Positions 16,765-24,710 of a DNA stretch of 64,000 nt are shown here, piece after piece (positions within the stretch are counted from its first letter, which is position 1; every line of letters begins with the position of its first letter). Below the pieces are notes generated by a model. That model worked only from the letters and a program-made list of their open reading frames with translations. It was not told the origin of the DNA and ran no database searches. The position numbers were made by a program, and so were the translations under genes. The stretch is from an uncultured Aquimarina sp. (GTDB lineage: Bacteria > Bacteroidota > Bacteroidia > Flavobacteriales > Flavobacteriaceae): assembly GCA_947496355.1 (NCBI GenBank), contig CANMCO010000001.1, positions 310,001 to 374,000 on the forward strand, written 5' to 3'.

Positions 16765-18297
16765 TTAATACGTAAGGAAAAGAAATTTTTGTATATCGGC
16801 AGCCGGAATTGCAAATGCCAATCCTTCTACTCCAAAACCAAATACTTTTGCATTAACAACACCTACAAGCTCCCCTTTTTTATTTACTAAGGCTCCACCG
16901 CTGTTACCTGGGTTAATACTAGCGTCAGTTTGAATATACCTAGATCCTTCTTTAGGAGTTCTTAAACCAGAAACTATACCCTTACTAAGTGTTTGACCTA
17001 GATCTATATTACTAGGAGTACCTATTGCATATACATCTTCCCCAATAGAATAATTCTTTGCAGATGGTAATTTGTAAACCTTGTCAAAAGACTTTTCTAC
17101 CTTAATCAGTGCTAGATCTATTGCAACATTTTTTCTAATGATTTTTCCTTCTAGCTTTTCACCATCCTGCGTAATTATCTCAATCTTTTTATTGTCTCCA
17201 GATACTACATGAAAATTAGTTAGAATATACCCATCTTTGCTAATTACACATCCGCTTCCGTGCCCTTTATCAACTTTTATGGTTACTGTCGCACTTATAG
17301 CTTCTTCTAGAGATTTGTTTGTGTCTTTGAAATCAAGAGTTATCAAATCAAGTTTTTCTTCTTTATCAGTACCTAATTCTAATATACCCTTTACATCATC
17401 ATTGCTTAGTAATCTAAAGAAAGATGCCTTAAGCATATCTTCCATACATGCTTTCAGCAATTCTTTTTTGTTGAAACTATAAGAAAATTGGCCCGATTTA
17501 GATTCTACTTCTGTCTTATACATTGACTGATCGTATAAATCAAATATCTCCCACTCAATCTTCGATTTACCAACTACGAAACCTTTTGTTGATCGTGCAG
17601 CATACTCATATACTTCCTCAAAACTAATTTCGGTAACCTTGGCACTAATATAAGCAGAGTTAATCTTGCTTTTAAAAATTGTCTCTGTAGTATCGAAATA
17701 ATTATTAGCTAATAATATTTCATTAAGAGCACTATTAAAAATTGAATTATCAATATCTAAATCTTCGTCAGATGTTGTAATAGATTTATACTTGTCGCTA
17801 TTTTTATCGTATCTTCTTTTTTTGATTCTCTTAAATTTCAGGTCTTCTTTTTCTACATCAAATGCCGTATTTTTAAGAAACAAATACTTCATGTCATCAG
17901 TTCTTGACAATATTTCTATAGGTTTTTCTTCTATACTAACCTTTCTGGCGTAATCATAACTTTTAGGTCCAAGGTCCAAAAAAGGTGGGTAAAAAAGTAT
18001 TCCAAAAGGCACCCAAGACATAATATAAAGAGGAGATTTCCTATCTTGATAATGTGTAGAATATACCGTTTTATATCCTTCTCTTTCTACTTTAATTTGT
18101 TTTACGCTTTGATTTCTTTCCATTTTAGTCGTCACGACTCTACCTTCTCCCTGCAATTTATCATTTACATAGACTTTACAGTTATCTGAAGTTGTTGTAA
18201 CGGTAACTTTTTGCATTTTCGAATTAAGCGTAGATGCACAGTTTGTAAATAGTAGTGGCGATAACACTACTATAAGTTTAAAAATAAAATTCTTCAT
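16765..18297 (-). CDS. Trypsin-like (S1C) serine protease lipoprotein with PEGA-like N-domain
   Basis: 510 residues. A lipoprotein signal ends at FTNC (Cys20). Residues about 28-85 look like a PEGA-type surface domain (CKVYVNDKLQGEG ... VEREGYKTVY). A hydrophobic patch at about 92-110 (PLYIMSWVPFGILFYPPFL) is an unusual insertion. A middle region of unknown fold (about 130-320) follows. Residues about 328-505 form a DegP/HtrA-like catalytic domain with the triad visible as TNFHVV (His), IDLALI (Asp) and NPGNSGGAL (Ser). No PDZ domain follows, unlike classical HtrA. It is convergent with gltX. Likely a periplasm- or surface-attached housekeeping or signalling protease; substrates unknown. Confidence 0.85.
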   Translation of the reverse strand: MKNFIFKLIVVLSPLLFTNCASTLNSKMQKVTVTTTSDNCKVYVNDKLQGEGRVVTTKMERNQSVKQIKVEREGYKTVYSTHYQDRKSPLYIMSWVPFGILFYPPFLDLGPKSYDYARKVSIEEKPIEILSRTDDMKYLFLKNTAFDVEKEDLKFKRIKKRRYDKNSDKYKSITTSDEDLDIDNSIFNSALNEILLANNYFDTTETIFKSKINSAYISAKVTEISFEEVYEYAARSTKGFVVGKSKIEWEIFDLYDQSMYKTEVESKSGQFSYSFNKKELLKACMEDMLKASFFRLLSNDDVKGILELGTDKEEKLDLITLDFKDTNKSLEEAISATVTIKVDKGHGSGCVISKDGYILTNFHVVSGDNKKIEIITQDGEKLEGKIIRKNVAIDLALIKVEKSFDKVYKLPSAKNYSIGEDVYAIGTPSNIDLGQTLSKGIVSGLRTPKEGSRYIQTDASINPGNSGGALVNKKGELVGVVNAKVFGFGVEGLAFAIPAADIQKFLFLTY

Positions 18298-18458
18298 AAT
18301 TGATTGATTAAAAAATTAGTCGGCAAATATATAGAAAATAATTATACGTGAACTTGTTAGCAGTGGCTTCAACTGTCCTATCACTAATAAATTACTTATT
18401 GTAACATTTTTATAATATAGTATACTGATATTATAATAGCACAATAAACATCAACACT

Positions 18459-18638
18459 ATGATAAAAGAATATAAAGTATTAAAACGATCAAATATGTGG
18501 TCTACAGAAAAGCTGAGAAAAGAAGTAGAAGACACATTAAATAGGGTATCTAAAGAAGGTTGGGAAGTTGTATCCGTAGCCTTTGGATCTTCAAGTAGTT
18601 CGGGTATGTCGACTGCAATGATAACTATTTCCAGATAA
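18459..18638 (+). CDS. DUF4177-like small protein
   Basis: 59 residues from the ATG at 18459 to the TAA at 18636. The pattern MIKEYKVLKRSNMWS, then L..EVEDTLNRVSKEGWEVVSV, then AMITISR fits the DUF4177 family of about 55-60 residues, whose hallmark is the EGWxVVSV strand. No signal peptide. Its function is unknown. It lies 69 bases upstream of the SPFH gene in the same direction and is probably cotranscribed. Confidence 0.75.
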   Translation: MIKEYKVLKRSNMWSTEKLRKEVEDTLNRVSKEGWEVVSVAFGSSSSSGMSTAMITISR

Positions 18639-18707
18639 CAAACCGTCTTTTGCAATTTATTATTACTTTCATTTCTAAATAACTAATAACTTTTAAACAT
18701 AAAAATA

Positions 18708-19655
18708 ATGGGTCTATTTTTAATTCCAGTCATAATTTTCGGTTTTATAATCCTTATATCAGGAATATTTACCGTAAAACAACAAACCTCTGCAATAGTA
18801 GAGCGCTTTGGTAAATTTTTAAGCATACGAAACTCTGGGTTACATTTTAAGATTCCTGTTTTTGATCGTATTGCAGGACGAATCAATCTTAAAATCCAAC
18901 AACTAGATGTACTTGTAGAGACCAAAACAAAAGATGATGTTTTTGTTCGCTTAAAGATTTCTGTACAATTTCAGGTTATCAAGGAAAAAGTATATGATGC
19001 TTTTTACAAACTAGAAAACCCACATGATCAAATTACCTCATATGTATTTGATGTAGTGCGTGCCGAGGTTCCTAAAATGAAATTAGATGATGTTTTTGAA
19101 CGTAAAGATGATATCGCTATCGCAGTGAAGCAAGAACTTAATGAAGCAATGGTGAACTATGGTTACGATATCATAAAAACCCTTGTAACTGATATTGATC
19201 CAGACATGCAGGTAAAAGAAGCAATGAACCGAATTAATGCAGCAGAACGTGAAAAGGTAGCAGCAGAGTATGAAGCTGAAGCTGAGCGTATTAAAATTGT
19301 TGCAAAGGCACGTGCAGAAGCAGAGAGTAAAAGATTACAAGGTCAAGGTATTGCCGATCAACGTAGAGAAATAGCCAGAGGTCTTGAAGAAAGTGTAGAT
19401 GTCCTAAATAATGTTGGTATAAACTCTCAAGAAGCATCAGCACTTATTGTAGTTACACAACACTATGATACTCTACAATCAATAGGTGAAGAAACTAACA
19501 CTAATTTAATTTTGCTTCCTAATTCTCCACAAGCCGGTAGTGATATGTTAAATAATATGATTGCATCATTTACTGCCTCTAACATGATTGGTGAAGAAAT
19601 GAAAAAAGAAAATGCTAAAAAAGGTATAGGTAAAAAACCAAATACCGATAAATAA
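18708..19655 (+). CDS. SPFH-domain (stomatin/prohibitin-like) membrane protein
   Basis: 315 residues. One N-terminal membrane helix (about 2-22, LFLIPVIIFGFIILISGIF) precedes the SPFH domain (about 25-195, TSAIVERFGKFLSIRNSGLHFKIP then PVFDRI), then an Ala/Glu-rich coiled coil (AAEREKVAAEYEAEAERI) and a C-terminal segment with the stomatin-type pattern ALIVVTQHYDTLQSI. Such proteins form large membrane-bound rings or microdomains and often modulate membrane proteases. No NfeD partner is adjacent; the neighbour is a DUF4177 protein. Confidence 0.92.
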   Translation: MGLFLIPVIIFGFIILISGIFTVKQQTSAIVERFGKFLSIRNSGLHFKIPVFDRIAGRINLKIQQLDVLVETKTKDDVFVRLKISVQFQVIKEKVYDAFYKLENPHDQITSYVFDVVRAEVPKMKLDDVFERKDDIAIAVKQELNEAMVNYGYDIIKTLVTDIDPDMQVKEAMNRINAAEREKVAAEYEAEAERIKIVAKARAEAESKRLQGQGIADQRREIARGLEESVDVLNNVGINSQEASALIVVTQHYDTLQSIGEETNTNLILLPNSPQAGSDMLNNMIASFTASNMIGEEMKKENAKKGIGKKPNTDK

Positions 19656-19672
19656 AATTCTATTTAATTTTC

Positions 19673-19711
19673 ATATAACCCGATCACATCTTATGATCGG
19701 GTTATATTTTT
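19673..19711 (+). terminator. Terminator of the DUF4177-SPFH unit
   Basis: A 14-bp perfect stem, ATATAACCCGATCA / TGATCGGGTTATAT, with a 7-base loop is followed by TTTTTAAT. It lies 18 bases after the SPFH stop. Confidence 0.92.
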
Positions 19712-19943
19712 AATATTCTTCTATACTTTTTATTGTAAAACAACGTTTTTTTCAAAAATCTAAATCTAAAGCATTTTCAGACACTTTTTACATTAACAAC
19801 ATTATACCATATTAAATAAAATTTTTTTCTCCTTAAAACGTTTTCTATAAAGTCATTTATTATAAGAAAATTTGATACTATGTTAAAATAAATCAAAAAA
19901 CCTTATAGTTAAAAAATAATTATATTTACATAAAATTATCCCC

Positions 19944-20453
19944 ATGAAAAATTACTTATTTATTTTACTCTTTGTTTCGGGAAGTATTTTTTCTCAAAAC
20001 TTAGACACGCTCAAAAAATTTGCACTTAGAGATGCACAAGCTACATCTCAAGCTTCAATAGATAGAAATCTAAGTACCATAATAAAACATACTCATCCTA
20101 AAATTTATAAAGCATACGGAGAGAAAAAACTTATGGATACTATGGATGAGATTTTTAGAACTATGGATGCTCAAAAAATTAAAATACTTAGTTCTAAAGT
20201 TGATGAAGTTGTAGATGTTAGGAAAGAAAACAAAGAATACCGTTGTTTAGTAAAAAACACTATAGAAATGGACTTTGATGGGAGATCAGTCACATTAAAA
20301 AGTTCATTATTTGGTTTTTATGATAAAAAGAAATCCAAATGGTATTTTGTTGAATCTAATAAACTTTTGGATGATCCTGAAACCAAGAAATTGTTTCCTA
20401 GGTTTAAAACAGATATTGAAATCCCTTTAGATGAACATATAGCGGATAACTAA
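19944..20453 (+). CDS. Secreted protein of unknown function
   Basis: 169 residues with a clear Sec signal peptide (MKNYLFILLFVSGSIFSQ, cleavage near residue 18). The mature part (IIKHTHPKIYKAYGEKK ... YRCLVKNTIEMDF ... LFGFYDKKKSKWYFVESNKL) has the helix-then-strands order of NTF2-like/SnoaL-type folds, but no catalytic motif is visible. It is a single gene with a terminator shared with glnS. I do not recognise the family. Confidence 0.7.
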   Translation: MKNYLFILLFVSGSIFSQNLDTLKKFALRDAQATSQASIDRNLSTIIKHTHPKIYKAYGEKKLMDTMDEIFRTMDAQKIKILSSKVDEVVDVRKENKEYRCLVKNTIEMDFDGRSVTLKSSLFGFYDKKKSKWYFVESNKLLDDPETKKLFPRFKTDIEIPLDEHIADN

Positions 20454-20460
20454 TAAAGAT

Positions 20461-20499
20461 AAGCCCCAAAGAATTGAATGTCTTTCGGGCTTACTTTTT
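20461..20499. terminator. Bidirectional terminator between the secreted protein and glnS
   Basis: Stem AAGCCC-AAAGA / TCTTT-GGGCTT with one C/C mismatch and an 8-base loop, followed by a T-run. It lies between two convergent genes. Confidence 0.75.
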
Positions 20500-22540
20500 A
20501 TACACTATATTTTGAAGCAATCTTCTTAGCTTCTGTTTGTAACAATTCATTCTTGTCTTCTAAACCAATTGCAATAAAATCTTTTGCTAATTGATTTGGT
20601 TCTAGACTATTACTTTCAAGAATAACCTCTAATGCTATCATTGTAGCTATGCGTGTTCCCACCTTTTTAACCGCTGTACCATACAAGGGTTCCAGCTCGT
20701 CAATGGCAACATTCTTTGCAGCTTCCTGAATTTTCTTTTTTAAAGCTTCTCTTTTCTCATCAGGTAAATTAGTATACTTCTTCCCCGCTCTTTTTATTTC
20801 GTCGATAGAAGACACCTCATTTGACCTATTTTGTGGTTGTTTAGGCACATTTTGCTGTTTCGTAACAGGCTTAACTTTGGCCCATGTATCACGTAAACCA
20901 ACAGTTTTATTAAATACCAATACTTCTGGCTTACTATCGATATCTACATTAAAATATCCAAGTCTTTGAAACTGAAATTGATCTAGTTTATTAGCATCTT
21001 TAAGGCTTGGCTCAACATACCCTGTAATTACTTTAAGGGAATCGGGGTTTATAAAATCCAAGAAGTCTTTTTCCTTATGCCCATCAGGAGCTTCGTCATT
21101 AAATAACCGATCATAAATCCTTACTTCTGCAGGAATAGCGTGTTTTATTGATACCCAATGCAAAGTACCTTTTACGTTACGTTTTGATTCTTCTGTACCA
21201 CTACCCGACTTACTTTTAGGATCATATGTACAGTGAATTTCAGTAATATTTCCATCCTTGTCCTTTACAACACTTTCTCCTTTGATGATGTATGCATTTT
21301 TGAGACGTACCTCCTTACCTATCGTTAATCTAAAGAACTTTCTTCCCGCTTCTTCCTTAAAGTCTTCTCTTTCGATATATAATTCACCAGAAAAAGGTAT
21401 CTCTCTTGATCCAGCGGTATCGTCCTCAGGATTATTTTCTGCAGTTAACCACTCTTCTTCTCCTTCTGGGTAGTTTGTAATCACAAGTTTAATAGGATCC
21501 AAAACACCCATAACCCTAGATGCAGTTTTGTTAAGATCCTCGCGTATACAAAACTCTAATAAAGATACATCTATTACATTTTCACGTTTAGCTACTCCCA
21601 CGGTTTCAACAAATTTGCGTATGGATGCGGGAGTATATCCTCGTCTTCTTAGCCCTGAAATAGTTGGCATTCTTGGGTCGTCCCACCCCGATACAATTCC
21701 TTCTTGAACTAACTTGAGTAACTTACGTTTACTCATGATAGTATAACTTAGGTTAAGGCGTGCAAACTCTCTCTGTTTTGGTCTGATATTTTTATCATAT
21801 ACTTGATCCAAAAACCAATCATATAGCTTTCTATGAGGTTTAAACTCTAGAGAGCATAGAGAATGAGATATGCTTTCTATATAATCGCTCTCGCCATGTG
21901 TCCAGTCATACATTGGATAAATACACCAATCATCTCCTGTTCTGTGATGTGATTTCTTTAAAATTCTATACATCAAAGGGTCACGCATTAACATGTTAGG
22001 ATCTGCCATATCTATTTTGGCACGCACTACGTGTTCTCCTTCATCAAATTTACCGTCTTTCATCTTCTGAAATAACTCAAGATTCTCTTCAACAGAACGA
22101 TCCCTATACGGGCTATTGGTTCCTGGCTCTGTAGTTGTTCCTTTTTGTTCTGCAATCGCTTCTGCAGATTGTGAATCTACGTAGGCTTTTCCATCCTTGA
22201 TTAATTGTACGGTCCAATCGTATAGTTGCTGAAAATAATCAGAAGAATAACATTCCTGATCCCACTCATATCCCAACCAAGAAATATCTTCTTTAATAGC
22301 ATCTACATATTCCTGCTCTTCTTTGGCTGGATTAGTATCATCAAAACGAAGGTTTACCGGTGCATTGTATCTAAGACCAAGACCAAAACTAATACCGATT
22401 GCTTTGGTATGCCCAATGTGTAAATATCCATTAGGTTCTGGCGGAAAACGAAAACGTAAATGATTAGGATTCATTCCATTTGTTAAGTCTTCCTCTATGA
22501 TATGCTCAATAAAATTGAGCGATTTCTTTTCTTCTGTCAT
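20498..22540 (-). CDS. glnS: Glutaminyl-tRNA synthetase with C-terminal extension
   Basis: 680 residues from the ATG at 22540 (MTEEKKSLNFIEHIIEEDL). I reject a longer frame to 22705 because it would overlap folB and adds a non-conserved N-terminus. It charges tRNA-Gln. Class I motifs: PPEPNGYLHIGHTKAIG (HIGH) near residue 33, the GlnRS-type LRFDDTNP, and TIMSKRKL (KMSKS). The beta-barrel anticodon domain ends near residue 560 at VGLRDTWAKVKP. About 120 extra residues follow: a Gln/Pro/Asn linker and a helical domain (IDEIKRAGKKYTNLPDEKREALKK ...), probably a YqeY-like tRNA-binding appendage as known for other Bacteroidota and Deinococcus GlnRS. Divergent from folB. Confidence 0.95.
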   Translation of the reverse strand: MTEEKKSLNFIEHIIEEDLTNGMNPNHLRFRFPPEPNGYLHIGHTKAIGISFGLGLRYNAPVNLRFDDTNPAKEEQEYVDAIKEDISWLGYEWDQECYSSDYFQQLYDWTVQLIKDGKAYVDSQSAEAIAEQKGTTTEPGTNSPYRDRSVEENLELFQKMKDGKFDEGEHVVRAKIDMADPNMLMRDPLMYRILKKSHHRTGDDWCIYPMYDWTHGESDYIESISHSLCSLEFKPHRKLYDWFLDQVYDKNIRPKQREFARLNLSYTIMSKRKLLKLVQEGIVSGWDDPRMPTISGLRRRGYTPASIRKFVETVGVAKRENVIDVSLLEFCIREDLNKTASRVMGVLDPIKLVITNYPEGEEEWLTAENNPEDDTAGSREIPFSGELYIEREDFKEEAGRKFFRLTIGKEVRLKNAYIIKGESVVKDKDGNITEIHCTYDPKSKSGSGTEESKRNVKGTLHWVSIKHAIPAEVRIYDRLFNDEAPDGHKEKDFLDFINPDSLKVITGYVEPSLKDANKLDQFQFQRLGYFNVDIDSKPEVLVFNKTVGLRDTWAKVKPVTKQQNVPKQPQNRSNEVSSIDEIKRAGKKYTNLPDEKREALKKKIQEAAKNVAIDELEPLYGTAVKKVGTRIATMIALEVILESNSLEPNQLAKDFIAIGLEDKNELLQTEAKKIASKYSV

Positions 22541-22638
22541 TATAATTAAAATCTGGTACAAAACTACTAAATTTCTAATCTTGCAAAGCAATCCATAATT
22601 CTTTTTATAGCTATTAAAAAAAGGGGGGTTCTCCCGTA

Positions 22639-22667
22639 TTGTATTAACAAAGATTATTTTACCTTTA
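22639..22667 (+). promoter_or_regulatory. Putative promoter of folB
   Basis: TTG (22639-22641), an 18-base spacer, then TACCTTTA (22660-22667) fits the Bacteroidota TTG-N17-23-TAnnTTTG form with one mismatch. The predicted start of transcription lies only a few bases before the folB GTG, implying a very short or absent leader. Confidence 0.5.
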
Positions 22668-22679
22668 CTAAAAAATTCT

Positions 22680-23036
22680 GTGGGACTTATTAAGCTGAAA
22701 AACATTAAGGTTTATGCCTATCATGGATGCCTTGTTGAAGAAAAAAAAATAGGCTCAGATTATAGAGTAGATCTTAAAATTAAAGCTGATTTATCTAGCT
22801 CTGCACTATCTGATCGTTTAGCAGATACGGTTGATTACGTTCATCTTAATCTTATTGTAAAGGAAGAGATGGCTATTCGCTCTAAATTATTAGAACATGC
22901 TGCAGAACGTATTTTAAAAAGAATACTAGATGAGCTGCCTTTGGTACATAAAGCTAGTGTTGATGTTTCAAAAATAAACCCACCTATTGGTGGAAATGTA
23001 GAAATGGTAACGATAACTCGAAGTAAAAAACGTTAA
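22680..23036 (+). CDS. folB: Dihydroneopterin aldolase
   Basis: 118 residues starting with GTG at 22680. FolB converts dihydroneopterin to 6-hydroxymethyl-dihydropterin plus glycolaldehyde in folate synthesis. Family patterns are IKLKNIKVYAYHGCLVEEKK, DYRVDLKIKADLSS, DTVDYVHLNLIV and a PPIGGNVEMVTITR C-terminus, where the conserved Lys/Glu pair and the substrate pocket lie. The length is normal. The GTG start is supported by the conserved residues beginning directly after it. Divergent from glnS and upstream of tRNA-Cys. Confidence 0.92.
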   Translation: MGLIKLKNIKVYAYHGCLVEEKKIGSDYRVDLKIKADLSSSALSDRLADTVDYVHLNLIVKEEMAIRSKLLEHAAERILKRILDELPLVHKASVDVSKINPPIGGNVEMVTITRSKKR

Positions 23037-23133
23037 CTTTGCACTATTAATATTATAGAATCTGGTTTAAATGTAAAATCATTACATTATAAATGATAAA
23101 ATTTTTTTACATTTGCCAACCAACCAAAAATCC

Positions 23134-23204
23134 GGTGTCGTGGCCGAGTGGCTAGGCAGTGGTCTGCAACACCATCTACAGCGGTTCGAATCCGCTCGAC
23201 ACCT
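23134..23204 (+). tRNA. tRNA-Cys (GCA anticodon)
   Basis: 71 bases fold as a cloverleaf: acceptor GGTGTCG / CGACACC, D arm GCCGAGTGGCTAGGC, anticodon arm GTGGT-CTGCAAC-ACCAT with anticodon GCA, T arm GCGGTTCGAATCCGC, and discriminator T73, the known identity base of tRNA-Cys. CCA is not encoded. A terminator follows directly. Confidence 0.96.
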
Positions 23205-23207
23205 CAA

Positions 23208-23238
23208 AAAAATCCTGTAATTTCTTACAGGATTTTTT
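23208..23238. terminator. Terminator after tRNA-Cys
   Basis: Stem AAATCCTGTAA / TTACAGGATTT with the loop TTTC and A/T runs on both sides. It serves the tRNA rightward and the LysE gene leftward, whose stop codon it touches. Confidence 0.88.
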
Positions 23239-23933
23239 TATTTAAATCTTGATTCCGGTTTTATCTTTTCTATCCTATCCTGAATCTTTTTTTCCATAGT
23301 ATCGGGTATTACTCCTTTAAGAATCAAAAAAACACCAAATACAGCCATCATAATACTTATTATTCTTTTGATAATGTATGTTCTTTTTGGAGTTAATTTT
23401 CTTTTAAGCCTTTTGGCCAATAACATTTTAAAGACATCTACAAAGAGATAGGTACCTAAAACAACACTAAAAAAGTATACTATTCTATTGGTGTTCATAT
23501 CTAATTGTGGTCCTATTACAATAATAATACTTAGCCAAAAACCTAATACCCCAATGTTTATAAAATTGAGCAAAAAACCCTTTACAAAGAGCATTAGATA
23601 ATTATGTTTGTTAATAATTTCTACAGAAGTATCTCGAAGTTTGTTATAATTCTTTCGCTCTTGAATAAATGAAATAGCCCCGTAAGTAGCTAAAAGCATA
23701 CCTCCAAAAATAAATAGCGCAGGATCATCTTTTATTTTTTCTAAAATCTGATTAGTACTGAAATATGCAATAAAAATGAATACTATATCTGCAAAAATAA
23801 CACCTAGGTCAACAGCTAGTGCCGCTCTAAATCCTTTTATTGCCGCCGTTTCTAACAATACAAAAAATACAGGTCCAATTAGAAAGGCTAATAAAAAACC
23901 TAAAGGTATAGCAGCTTGAGCATCTTGAAGCAT
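23238..23933 (-). CDS. LysE/RhtB-family amino-acid exporter
   Basis: 231 residues with about six hydrophobic helices (10-30, 42-62, 72-88, 115-140, 155-175, 190-212). The N-terminus AAIPLGFLLAFLIGPVFFVLLETAAIKGFRAAL carries the LysE signature (GPxxFxxxxxxxxxGxRAA). LysE proteins export amino acids or related small molecules by proton antiport. The substrate cannot be predicted. The C-terminal tail is basic. Convergent with tRNA-Cys. Confidence 0.85.
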   Translation of the reverse strand: MLQDAQAAIPLGFLLAFLIGPVFFVLLETAAIKGFRAALAVDLGVIFADIVFIFIAYFSTNQILEKIKDDPALFIFGGMLLATYGAISFIQERKNYNKLRDTSVEIINKHNYLMLFVKGFLLNFINIGVLGFWLSIIIVIGPQLDMNTNRIVYFFSVVLGTYLFVDVFKMLLAKRLKRKLTPKRTYIIKRIISIMMAVFGVFLILKGVIPDTMEKKIQDRIEKIKPESRFK

Positions 23934-23972
23934 GTGGTTTGCGAGTCTTTCTTACAAAGTTAAAAAAACTAC

Positions 23973-24647
23973 TTAGTTTACTTCAATAATTTTTCCACCT
24001 AAAAGTTTTTGAGTGTCCATTTCTTTTGGATTTCCAAAGATTCTTATCGTTCCACCGGCATTTGTATTGGCTTTGATATAGTTTTTAGCATTAACTTCAG
24101 CAGTTCCACCAGCACTAATTCTAACTTGAGTATCCTTTGTTTGTAGATTACTTGCGTAGTATTGACCTCCAGAATTAACAATCACCTCTTGCTCTTTCAC
24201 TTTACCCTTTAACTCAACTTCACCACCAGTACTTGCTTTACTGTATAAATGTTCTGCTTCTATCTCTGCCACTATACTTGCTCCTTCCTGAACTCTAATA
24301 TCTAAAGATTTTCCTTTAATAATATCTTCAGCTTCAACCCTAGAACCTTCATTTGCATCAATTTTGCTAATTTCAGTATAATACACTACTACTTTTGTAT
24401 TGTTATTATCCCAAATATTATCCAAATCCATACTTATTTTAAGAAGACCATTATTCTGTCGTACATTTACCTCTCTTCTTTTAATTCCCGTAATCTCTAC
24501 TTTATTCTCGTCAGCTTTAATTAATGTTACTTGTATCTTATTAAATACTTTTAACTCATTAAAATCACTAACATTTTTAGTAATAACATCTTGTGCTTGT
24601 CCTAGTGTTGTTATACACACAAAAAAAAGAAATACCATTTTTTTCAT
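23973..24647 (-). CDS. Secreted DUF2807 (head GIN domain) protein
   Basis: 224 residues. A signal peptide ends at TLGQAQ near residue 19. The mature part is an extended beta-solenoid-like DUF2807 domain: FNELKVFNKIQVTLIKADENKVEI at the start, then repeated short strands with Gly/Ala/Glu turns (EGSRVEAEDIIKGKSLDIRVQEGASIVAEIEAE). The family is abundant in Bacteroidota and is assumed to be an auto-transported surface or periplasmic adhesin; no enzyme motif is present. It stands alone between LysE and rnr in the same direction. Confidence 0.85.
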   Translation of the reverse strand: MKKMVFLFFVCITTLGQAQDVITKNVSDFNELKVFNKIQVTLIKADENKVEITGIKRREVNVRQNNGLLKISMDLDNIWDNNNTKVVVYYTEISKIDANEGSRVEAEDIIKGKSLDIRVQEGASIVAEIEAEHLYSKASTGGEVELKGKVKEQEVIVNSGGQYYASNLQTKDTQVRISAGGTAEVNAKNYIKANTNAGGTIRIFGNPKEMDTQKLLGGKIIEVN

Positions 24648-24710
24648 CGCCCTAATTTTAAGATTTATATTCTACTATACCTTATAAAGAACGACACCTA
24701 AATGGAATAA

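Noticed and set aside
18431..18655. Leftward ORF opposite the DUF4177 gene
   Set aside because: Antisense shadow; the rightward frame matches a known small domain family and has a sensible start.
22541..22705. N-terminal extension of glnS
   Set aside because: Overlaps folB on the other strand, is not conserved GlnRS sequence, and the ATG at 22540 gives the normal start.
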